A stretch of DNA of 64,000 bases from Corylus avellana. Taxonomy: Eukaryota > Streptophyta > Magnoliopsida > Fagales > Betulaceae. Positions within the stretch are counted from its first letter, which is position 1; the number at the start of each line of letters is the position of its first letter. The stretch lies in NCBI RefSeq assembly GCF_901000735.1, contig NC_081550.1, positions 8,211,350 through 8,275,349 of the forward strand. The letters run 5' to 3'. The notes under the pieces are model-generated. The model saw only the letters and a list, made by a program, of their open reading frames with translations, was not told where the DNA came from and ran no database searches. The translations under genes and the position numbers were made by a program. This document shows positions 43,501 to 55,500 of the stretch, in pieces.

Positions 43501-46500
43501 ACTCTTAGCGTTTTTTCAGTCATCTCTCAAAACTTCAAAATCTCTCAATTTAGCGTGTACAACTTTAAAAAGTTTGTAATGTAACCCCTATCGTTAGGGT
43601 TTCGAGTTAAATCAGACGGAATAGAGGTAAAATGTCTTTTATACCCTTGTATTTAAAAAATTATTTAATTTTAAAATAATTAAAAATTCTATTAAAAAAA
43701 TGGAATCCCGGCATGGGTGTGGTCAGTTGTGGGTCACCCCGGCACCAAATTTCTTTCTTTTTTATTTTTTTCATTAGGGATATTTTGGGTATTCAATAGA
43801 TTTTAACAGAAAATCCTAACGGATTTGTGACATGGTAAACTTTTTAAAGTTGGATACACTAGATTGAGAGTATTTTTTAAGTTTAGGGGGATAATTGTAA
43901 AAGCGTTGAAAGTTCATGGGGGTTAAGTGAAGTTTTTGTTTTGATTTTTTCTTTCCTATCTCCCCTTCTTTACCAATCTGGAAGGAGCTGAAGGAAGTTG
44001 ATAATATATCTGTTTATTTACTTTTCTTGTGAAAAATTCAGGTGCATGGAGGCCAAGAAAATTCAGGCAGGAGGAAAACTAGCAAATATTTTGCTACTGA
44101 CAAACAAAAGCTGAAAGAAGAGAAGGAAACAGAGGAGCACCTTCCAGCAAAAAGAAAGACTCAGAAGGATAGCGATGAATCGCTGAAATCCCCACCTTCA
44201 AAAAAAGTTCACAAAGTTGACGCTGATGATGACGATGACTTTGTCTTGCCTAGTTCTAGGAAGAACTCGGTTGATGTGACTCCTAGCAAGAAGTTGAAGC
44301 TTGGGTTGGGTAGGGGAGTCACACAGAAACCTGTAGATGTTGAAGAAAATGATGAGGATGATGATAAAAACATTGAAACTCCTCTGAGGTCTGGTGGAAG
44401 GGGTCGTGGTGGAAGAAGTTCCTCAGCAGCACCGGCTGGTGGAAGAGGCAGAGGTGGTGGACGGGGTGGATTTATGAACTTCGGAGAAAGGAAAGATCCG
44501 CCACATAAAGGAGAAAAGGTGAAAAAATGTTGATTTTTTTTATTAATTAATTGAAATGATTGTACTGTTCTCAATGTTAACGTTGAATCTTCTTTTGTGT
44601 CTCAGGAAGTCCCTGAGGGCGCTCCTGATTGTTTAGCTGGTTTAACTTTTGTAATTAGTGGAACTCTTGACAGGTACTTGTTTACAGCTTTTATTGTTCA
44701 CAAGCCATTCTTTCAGAAATTAAATATGAGAAATCATTCGTATCTTTATTCTTCCTTTTTGTGGTCTAGATCAGATTTTGCTCAGAATGATGCTTTAAGT
44801 TTGTTAAGTGATCGAGTGTTTTATCTTGGGGCTCAAATTTACTTTCTTGAGGATGTTTTATGATGGATGGGTGCCTTAGGCAGCGGTTCAATTGCTTCTT
44901 TTTCTTGTTTTTATTGTTTCTATGAATTTTAAATTGTATTTCGGTAATGACCCTTTGGTGCAATTTCTATTTACTTGGTTGTTCCATTCTTGTAATATAT
45001 ATTCTTTTATATATATATATATATGAAAAAAAGAATCAGATTTTGGCCAAAGATATAAAAATATAATTGTCACTTGTAAATGTAATAATTTTCTGGTGAT
45101 TATGGTTTTAAATTTGATGTTGGCCTAATTTGGTGATTACTTTTGTCCATTGCAAATATCTTTTATAGTTGTTGTTTACTTTTTATATTTTATTGGATTG
45201 AGAGTGTATATTGAAGTTTGGCTGGGTTTACAGTCTGGAGCGTGAAGAAGCTGAAGATTTGATTAAACGCCATGGTGGCCGTGTTACTGGATCTGTCAGC
45301 AAGAAAACGGTTATCTCATACTTTATCTTGTATATGCATGGATTGACATAACACTATCAGCACGTGATTAACATCTTCTTTTTGCAGAATTATCTTTTAT
45401 GTGATGAAGATATTGGGGGACAGAAATCCAAAAAAGCCAAAGACCTGGGGTTTGTGATCTCAGATCCATGCATGTGGATTTGCTTATGAGTTCCTTATTT
45501 TGTTATACTTCAATAATTCCAAGCTTTTCATATCTTTATATAGTACTGCCTTTCTCACCGAGGATGGATTATTTGATATGATCGGTGCATCAAAGCCTGC
45601 AAAAGCACTTGCACAAGAAGAATCAAAGAAACCAGAAGATACGGTTGCTCCTCTACCAAAGAAAAGTCCCCAGAAGATAGAAGCAAAGAGTACGCCCCAA
45701 ATACATATGTGCTTTTGTTGTAGATGAATATCTCAATGGTTTTTGTTGTTGGTTTATCTCTGTAGGTATGTGTCTGATTTTTTATGTGATTTTGTTGAAA
45801 GAGTCTGCTACTGGTTTTGACCTTGGCCTTGGCCTTTGAACTTTGTGTTCTGTTGTTGATGACATTCTCAATCTTAAATTATCAAATAGGTTTGAAGGGT
45901 TCTAAGCATGTGAAGTTACATCTCTATCTAGTCGCAGCTCTTGTACCATAATATTGTTTGAATCCCCTTGGGTGCAAACAACTCATTGGGGCCACACGCC
46001 TGGCAAAAGCCAGATTTAATCAATCCGTGTGGTGGGGGTGCGGTATACACGGGTTCGGGATTTATCCATCAGGGCTACGTAAACGAAGTGGCCATGCCTT
46101 GGGGTCCTCCCTGTCATAAAAATTAAATAATAATAATAAAAAAATGTTCGCATTTCTTAACTTCAAAGGGTTTATAGAAACACACAAACACAAACGCGTG
46201 CGTTTTTTGTTTTGTTTTATCTTGTGTTAAACAACTGGAAATTAACATCTGAAGATACATAATGTGGCATAGAGACCAAGAAAGCACTAGCAATTACATA
46301 ATTGTTATTGTGTTTTTGCATAGGTTGAAAAGCTTTCCAATTATGGGGCTTTTTTTTTTTTTTTTCTAACTTATTGCGGCTTTGGAGGCTGGGTGTTGAT
46401 GACATATTTTATATTCAAGGTCCATCTCTACATTGTTCTATTAAGTCTCACTAGTGTGAAAACTGTGAGGACAAATCGGAGATTTATGTGTGGCATTTGA

Positions 46501-49500
46501 CCCAGAAGAGTTGCGTGGCCACAAGAGCAATGCAAAGTGATTCCAATATCTTTATGACATTTGATGAATACTACTTGGTTAGAATGTGTGCTCTATGATT
46601 AGAACCTTAAAGTCTACTAATTAGCATACTTCAAAGGAAAAAAGGTTACATCTTGTGTACTTAGGGGAGTCTTACGCTTTTTGACATATACAACATTACT
46701 AATCAAAAAAAGAAGGAAAGTCTTATGTGGTGCATCTGGACTGAGAGAAATGCTAGATGTTTCGAGGACAAGTCTAGGAATATTGAGGATCTCACACACT
46801 TTTTTTTGTACACCCTATTCACTTAGACTGCTGGTTGGCTAGCGCCCTTAGTGATTAGTTTCCCTGATTTCCTTTCTATGTTTTCTTCTTCTTTTTCTCC
46901 CTCTCAGTCGCTCTCTTGTATACTCCCTGTGTTCTAGGGTTGCGCCCCTCTGCACTTTGATAATACATCTTTACTTATAAAAATAAAAAAATAAAAAAAA
47001 AAGAAGGAAAAAGGTTGCACTGAGGGTGAATTTAGTTGTACATTCTAATATGTGGCATAATTAGATTGTTTTGTTTCTGAATGTTGTTAAATGAGGAGAA
47101 AGTCAACTATTGAGTTGCGTTTTAGTTTATGCATGATCCTAGCTCCGCTGGTGTCAACTACCATATTTCTCGGTTCTTCTAATACTTGCAAAAGAAATAG
47201 CCGCTGTGGTTTCTTAAAAATATGTTTTTTCCCTTTTGATGAACCTTAGGCATTTCTTTTGCTCCATTTGACTGTTCAAATCTGGTATGGTGTTGTTGAT
47301 CAGCTAAATGTGAAGCTAATCGGTGTTCCTTAACTGTCATTTGCTTGTATTTTTCTCTATGAATCATGCTAGAGCTTGCAAGGGGAGCCTGGCCTTTTAC
47401 CATTTTGGAAGCAATATATGCCATAATCAATTGTTATTGTTTGGACTTAGAAATGCTTAAGATAGTGACTTGACATGTAGTTGCACTATTCCTTGGGTTT
47501 CCTCTTACATGTGTTGATAAATTGATTATTCCAGAAGATAAGATCAGCAATTCCTTGACAACGAAAGTAGCCGGCAAAGGTTTGATCTCGGGAGCATCCC
47601 CAGCTAAGCGTAAAACTCAAACTGCTGAGAAGAATGCTTCAACATGGACAGAAAAATATAAGCCAAAGGTTCCAAGCGACATTATTGGAAATCAGTCGCT
47701 GGTGTGTGCATTAGTTCTCATTTTTCTGCCATCACTTTTGAAATTAAATTCATGTCTTCATTTATCTAAGTCTGGACAAGAATTGTAATAAGGATCTCTT
47801 TATGTTGTGCAGGTTAAGCAGCTCCACGACTGGCTGGCACATTGGAATGAGCAATTTGTTGATACTGGAAATAAGAAAAAGGGCAAAAAACAAAATGATT
47901 CTGGTGCCAAAAAAGCTGTGCTATTAAGTGGAGGCCCTGGTATCGGAAAAACAACGTCAGCAAAGTTGGTCAGTCAGATGCTCGGCTTCCAGGCAATAGA
48001 GGTGGTGTAATTTTTTTAGAGATTAATATTTCTAAGAAAGGATCTAGATCATGAGTATCAGTGCCAAACCATATTGTTCAATAGTATGATCTTTCACCCT
48101 TATAACTTATCAAAATGATCTCTCACCCTTATATGTCATCTAGGTAAATGCCAGTGACAGTCGTGGGAAGGCTGATTCCAAAATTGAAAAAGGAATTGGT
48201 GGAAGCAATGCAAATTCTATAAAGGAACTTGTGAGCAATGAGGCCTTGAGTATTAACATGGATCGGTTGGTCTTGCATTCTTATAATATCTCACAAGAGC
48301 ATAGAATATACTTGGTTGAATTTTCTTCTTAAGTTAATTGTTGAAATTGCAGGTCAAAGCATCCAAAAACCGTGCTGATTATGGATGAGGTTGATGGGAT
48401 GTCTGCTGGAGATAGAGGTGGAATTGCTGACCTTATTGCTAGCATCAAGATTTCCAAAATTCCTATTATATGCATTTGCAATGACCGATACAGTCAGAAA
48501 CTGAAAAGTCTTGTGAACTACTGTTTGCTTCTCAGCTTTCGGAAACCTACAAAGCAACAGGTTTTTTTGGCTGATGTCTATATATTGTTCTTTCTTTTAG
48601 TGCTTGTTCAGTATACTTGGGACCTAGTCCTCTTGCCTGGTCAGATTCTGAATGATATTCTCTGTTCATTTGTTTATGTCATAACGTTTAGAAGACCATA
48701 GTTGATTTAGTTAGATTAACCAAAATTACCATTCCAAGTTATGTTTATTTGGACATGCCTTTTTTGGGCAATTTTGTAAACTTGAGTTCCTTTTGGATAG
48801 GGCTTGGTCTAATAGGCTTAACGGCTGATATATGTGGTATAGTAGTCTGATTTTGTTGGAAAGTATGAAAATAATATGTGCCGAGAGTCAAGGAAAGCTA
48901 CGACTTTTTTTATTTTATATTTTTTGGGGTGGGGGTGGGGGGTGAAGTTGGGAAGAACTAGTCAGGACTCCAGAATCATTTTTGTGGTCAAAATATGTTC
49001 TCCAAGCTTTAACACTGACGCACATATATGCGTTACATGAGTGGCGCATTGGTAGCAAAATGGAACTTTTTCCTGAGATTTGGATTAGTTTTGGTGATGA
49101 GTCATATATACTTTTTTAATTTAGAAGATAAGAAATTTTTTAAGCTTCAACGAGTATATTTCTTACTCTGAGATTCTCTCCCTTGCCCTCTTTTATCTTT
49201 GGGAAAATTACAGCTAGCTGCCTTGTTTTAATCTACATGATTGATGCAAAGTTTCAAATTTACAAGATACTTCCTCCTAGCTGCAGCTGTGGTATTTTCT
49301 GACAGTGCAACTGAGGTTACATCTTTATCACACATGCCACATTTTTGATAATGTGGCACACTCATTTATCTACATGGCATTGAGTGGTTAATGCATCAAC
49401 CTTAGTAACACCAGACCTCGACAGATGGCCAAAATGTTATGGTTTTATTTATTTTTTGTCGTACTTTCTTCCCACTCTTATATCTGCTCCCTTCTCCCTT

Positions 49501-52500
49501 TTGTTTTCTTCTATGTTTTTTTTTCCTTCGAATCTTTCCTAGGCCCTTCACTGCAGATTAGGGATTTGCTAATACTATATTTTGTTTATGGTAGATGGCA
49601 AAGAGGTTAATGCAAGTTGCAAATGCAGAAGGCCTTCAAGTTAATGAGGTAAATTTCTATGAAAATCTTGATTTATGTTTGCACTTGGTTATAGCTGCTT
49701 AAGTAAATGTTCATGGTGATGCATTCATCTGGTTTTACTGCTTTGTGTCTATTTTTTTTATTCTTATGCTTTATGATTCTCTTTTTAATTAATGTTAACT
49801 GATGGTTAATCCACTGAATTTTTCCCTATCTATTGTTTTAGATTGCTCTTGAGGAACTTGCAGAAAGAGTTAATGGAGATATGCGGATGGCAATAAACCA
49901 GTTGCAGTACATGAGCCTCTCCATGTCGGTCATTAAATACGATGACATTAGGCAGCGTCTTCTAACCAGTGCAAAGGATCAAGATATTTCACCATTCACC
50001 GCTGTTGACAAGTATGACATTAATTATCCAATTTTTACTTAGAAGCGTAGCCGTCTGTTCTAGTTCCTTTACATGTTATATATGTCTTCTTATGAAATAC
50101 TTTTGTATGCTGTGTCTAATTTCTTGTTTGACTGACTATTTTGTGATTGTGATACAATCCCATTATACTCGATATAGTTTGACTTGACTTGACTTGCAGG
50201 TATCCTGGTCTCCTCTAATTCATTGCAATCTTTCACGACTTTTCTTTTTTTCCTCTTATAGTCTATGGATGAAATAGGATCTAATATATTCAAACAGGTG
50301 CTGCGACCACATAATAGTGTAATGCGTAATCATGTAAACCAAATACATACTCATTTCATGACTCCTTTTATTATGTTCTATTGTGGATGTTGTAGAATTT
50401 GCATGAAAAATACTTAGAGAGAGAGAGAGAGAGAAGGATAGCCAATCTTACGTAGCCCCTCTCACCACTTTATTATATATGTTGTAAAATTCAATACAAT
50501 AACCAAAGTACCCTTATATCAAATCCCTATCACTAGCAAATTCTTCTAATCCTAACAGACTCTTGTACCATTCCCCCTCAAGCTAGAGCATATATATCAT
50601 ATAAACTGTGCTTGAAACAAATACTCACCGATTTCGACACAGTTTTTGTAAACTTGTTAGCTTACTAGTCTCCGGACTTCACGAATGGTGTTGATATATA
50701 TATATTTTTTTCAAACCATGCCTTCGTGATTGCTTGAGACCAAACAAAGCATTTTTTAACTTACAGACACAACTCTAATACCCCCCTAGCAACAAACCCA
50801 TGCGAAAGAAATGCTAGATGTTTTGATGACTCCACTAGGACTTTAGAGGAGCTCATTCATTTTTTTCTTCTTTACTCTTTTCACTTGGACAGCTGCTTGG
50901 CTAGCTCCTTTAGTGATAAACTTCTCTGATTTTCTTTTTCTCTTCTCTTCTTCTACTTAGGCACTATCCTTTTATACTCCCCGTGTAAATGAGTTGCGCC
51001 CCTCTGTGCTTTCGATTTATACAACATTATTTATCAAAAATAAAAAATAAACCTCCTCATGTAAGTTTTCATGTGAAAAAGCATTTTTGACATCCAATTG
51101 AAACAAAGGCCTATCTAAATTAGCAACCAAAGAAATAAGTACACAAAATGCTAATAAAGACTGACTTATAGGATGTTGGTTAGTACAAGAACGTTTACCA
51201 CTTCGAAGAGCAATAGGCAAGGATTCGGATGGAGGCAAGGACACTGGATCTAAAGATGATAATGGTGATGGTGGAGGTGCAAGAGATGATGCTCAAGGGT
51301 GATACGTATAGACCTGGAGTGAAGTAATTAAGCATGTGGGCAATAAGAATGGACAAGAAGATTAGGCAGACTCAAGATAGATGTGGAATTGGCAACAGAA
51401 TGGACAAAACATCAGGCTCAAGAGTAGAATCTCCCAAAGAATTAGTGGGAAAGTACAGAGTAAAATCAACAAAGGTGACATCAATGCTAGTGAAGTAGCG
51501 TCAAAGAATAAGACTATAGCAACAATAACCCTTATGGGTTTTGAAATAACTGAGAAAGACTTATTTTTTATTATTATTATTTTTTTTTATGGCGGGGAAC
51601 CTTGACAAGGTAGTATCCTTCGGACCCATCCCTGCAGAGTAAACCTCAGACCCGTGACCGCACCCTCAAAAATTTTCCTATATGGATCAAGGTAAATTGT
51701 TGGCTTTTTACACTAGGGGGTGTGGTCTCAAGGGGGAGTTTGCACCTAGCAAGTCTCGAACTTGGGATCTAAGGGGTGATAACCACAAGCTTCAACCACT
51801 AGGCCAACCCCTTGGGGTTACCGAGAAAGACATTTAGTAGCACGATGATCAAGTTTATCTAAACTTGGACCTAAGTTGTGAACATAACACACGCCAAAAG
51901 CCTTCAGTAGCCTCTCTCATCCCTTTATTATATATAGTTGTAAAATTCAATACAATGACCAAAATACCCTCATAACAAAATCCTTATCGCTAACAAATTC
52001 TTCTAATCATTTTTTTTGATAAGTAATGACTATATATCAAAAAGTACAGAGGGGCGCAACCTTAGTACACAGGAAGTATACAAGAGGAAACGCCTAATTA
52101 GAAGAAGAAAACAGAACAAGGAAATCTAAATAACTAATCACTAATGAAGTGGGCCAAGCTGCTGTCCAAGTGAAATGCGACTAGACAGATTATTGGGTTT
52201 TTGGCTATACTTGTGGTGCAGAGAGAGAGATGCGACTAGACAGATTATCTTACTCAATATAGCTTATATGTAACATACACCTCGTTTAATGATTTACGTT
52301 GATCAAAGATTGGAAAATGGAGAGCTTCTAGACCTAGAATATGTAACTGTAATATGTATATTTTGATATTTCTGCTGGTTCGTGGCATGTTTGTTGCTTC
52401 TAGATAAAAAATAGGAAATTGTGTTTCCATGGTTGCATTTCATCCTGTATCAAGTTTAAATAATCACTTATGTATATCTCATTGCAGACTTGTAGTCTGT

Positions 52501-55500
52501 ATACCTTATCCTTTATCAAGTTTTGGCAATTACATTTCATCCTTCCCATGTGCTTGTAGGCTATTTGGTTTTAATGCGGGAAAGTTGAGGATGGATGAGC
52601 GGATTGACCTGAGCATGAGTGATCCTGATCTAGTCCCTCTTCTCATTCAGGTTCTTGCACTTTTGTTGGGTTTGAAGTTGCTAAATTGCATATGCTGCAT
52701 GGTGATCAACTGGTTTGTGAAGAATCTATCAACTGCGAAATCAGCAAAATGTTGTTCACTTTTTTCACTTTGAAACTGTTAAGAGTTACACATATCAGAG
52801 TCAACATGGATGATAGCCTGTTCAACAGGTTTAGTCACCAAGTTACTGGCTCAGTTTATGTATTGTACTGTTGAATTATGTCATCGCAAATAACTGATTG
52901 GATATACAGAATATTTTGAGAAATACATAGTTAATGGCAACTAAAAGTTTGTATGGAAATTCTTTTGGTGGAAATTTTTAAAACTTCTCTTGTGCACAGA
53001 AATATAATTTGCTAGAAGTTCTTTTTTGACACCTTACACCTTCTAAGAGTTGTGTTATCAATTCTTCCTCAAATATTTTTGTAAAAACCATGGTGAACAT
53101 GGAAACTGAGGCAAATAAATAAAACAATAGATAACGATCTATCCTTCACCACTCACCAACACTTTTCTCTTTGTTTTCCGTTTTCTCATAGATATGTCTA
53201 ATGTTCCTATGCCCCTGTTTCAAAAAAAAAAAAAAAAAAAAGTTCCTATGCCCCTTATTTCTCTACCAGTTTCTTGCAATTTTACTGTGCCGAGGGTTTT
53301 TCCTGCACCCTTCTCATTCTTCATTCATTTCAATCTATAATCTATCAATAAGTAACCTCTTTTCTTTTTGTCCTTTATATTATATTTTTTGCCAAACTTG
53401 TTGCATATTTTATTTTCTTTTCTTTTTTCGTTTTTCTTATCTTTGGGTTTATGAGAACATATTCCCTGTTCATTTGTTAGATGCTTAGACCTTAGTAATA
53501 CAACGAGACCTAAAACCTCAACTACTTCTCAATTACTTCTTCTAATAATGATTTTATTTTGATATGGCAGGAAAATTATATTAATTATAGGCCAAGTTCT
53601 GTTGGTAAGGATGACAATGGAATCAAACGTATGAGCTTGATTGCTCGTGCTGCTGAATCTATTGGTGACGGGGATATATTCAATGTACAGATTCGACGAT
53701 ATCGACAGTGGCAGCTCTCTCAAAGTAGTTCCCTTGCATCGTGTATTATTCCGTATGTGCCCTTAATTCAGCTCTTACAATGACAAAAGTTTGTTACTTG
53801 GTCTCTATTTTGCAATATCATTGGTGGTCAATTATTTATTTATTGATTTATTTCTGGTTATAATCAGTGCCTCGTTATTGCATGGGCAGAGGGAAACACT
53901 TGAACAGGTAAGGGATGTCTATTTGATGCAAGTTATATGACAGGTTCTGTATCTTAGGATTGTGGAATTCATTGCTATATGCAAGGGACAACTTGAGTGC
54001 GGTAGAGTTTGTTAATTGCTAATTCTAGTTAGGTGTTCCTTTTTGTATACTTTATGTGTACTTAGAGGCACCTTACGCTTTTAATGATATTTATTGATTA
54101 CTTATTAAAAAAAAAAAAAAGATTAGGATGAATGAAGTCCTAATGCTTGCAGCTTATATGTACATATTATTCAGCATTTTGAACTTAATTTTCTTCCCTT
54201 ATGGACTTTCTGAAGAGACAATGTCCTTTTCACTGTTAGCATGAAGCTTGATATGACAAGATGGAATTGTGGCTACAGGGAGAGCGAAACTTTAATAGAT
54301 TTGGAGGGTGGCTGGGAAAGAACTCGACAATGGGCAAAAATATGAGGCTTTTGGAGGATTTGCACGTTCATCTTCTTGCTTCTCGTGAATCTAGTTCAGG
54401 GAGGTGAATCTCTGTTCCATTTTCAACTTTGGCTTATTATAGACTCATGTCCTTGTGTTTTTGGAAGTGTTTTTTTTTTATCAGAAAAGCACATGTACAG
54501 TATCTGTATATTATTCCTAAGGCTTTCTTAATGATTTGGTATTCTATAGAATTGGGAACTGACTTGGCAATCAACTGCTGACTCATCATTGTCTACAGCA
54601 CATGGCTTTATGAAGCTATACTTATGCACCCACATATTTAGTTGTCATTGATAATTTGCAAATTCAAACATGTATGCACAGAGCTCAGTTACTGGGAAGA
54701 CAAAAAAAAAAAAAAAACTTTGAAATTCTATATTTTTGTTTGAAGCTGTAATGGTTGTCAAATTTCTGTCTACTTTTTCGGTAAGTGAAATAAAAATTCA
54801 TTGATAAGAGGAGAACCCAAGTATAGAGGAAGTAAGCTATTGAAATAGAGTCAATTAATCAACAAAAGAATGAAAAGAAACATTGTCAAACATGTTAGAC
54901 CACTCGTGCAACATTTGCGGAAATAAGAATTTCATATCAATAGCAGGTAACTCAATACCGTTGAAGGTAGTTATTTTTCTTTCCTAACAGTCCACTCAAG
55001 GCAAAGGGGGTTTCATTCCAAATCAGACTGTTTCTTTGCCAACAAAACTACACAACAATTGCCTTCTGAGGCATTAGCCGTTAACCCCAAATACCCCTAA
55101 AAGTGCAAAGACCAAAGGTCTTTAGCAACCATACAATGAAGTAACAAATTCCTGTCTTCGCCTTTCACATAAGGACGTTGCTATTAGTGTAACCTTCAGT
55201 GTGGATGCTGATAATACAAAATATGTGGACTACTTAATCATGCAGTTTGGTTTGAACCTTGGGCACCACCTATTGGTTCCTGCTGCAGCAGTTACTGGTC
55301 TATAACAGATTTCATTACTAAAATTTATTGAAGTGCTTTTTTGGACTTTTTTAATCATTGTGAAATAATTCATACCAAGAAATAAGAAATAAAGAGAGAA
55401 CTGTCAAAACGGAAGCTTGGAACTAAGGTTATGTTTGTCTTGTTTAAGATCCAAGGTTTTGTCTTGGTTCCCATTTGTTAGATTCAAAGCTCAAAGTTAG

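Larger units (their letters stand above)
50440..52008 (-). mobile_element. Internally deleted Ty1/copia element in RFC1 intron 13
   Basis: The minus-strand translation shows a copia integrase end ([20 protein letters not shown], about 51840-51900; [11 protein letters not shown], about 51450-51510) and an RT piece ([19 protein letters not shown], about 51035-51095). A polypurine tract AGCTTGAGGGGGAA lies at 50570-50583. Direct repeats at about 50440-50562 and 51900-52008 (TTTATTATATAT, TTGTAAAATTCAATACAAT, AAATTCTTCTAATC) are the LTRs. Gag and parts of pol are missing. It has been hit by an L1 end (50801-51047) and a SINE (51561-51822). Confidence 0.75.

Noticed and set aside
51017..51244. Short minus-strand frame as an independent gene
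   Set aside because: Text [19 protein letters not shown] is a copia reverse transcriptase fragment, part of the degenerate element in RFC1 intron 13.
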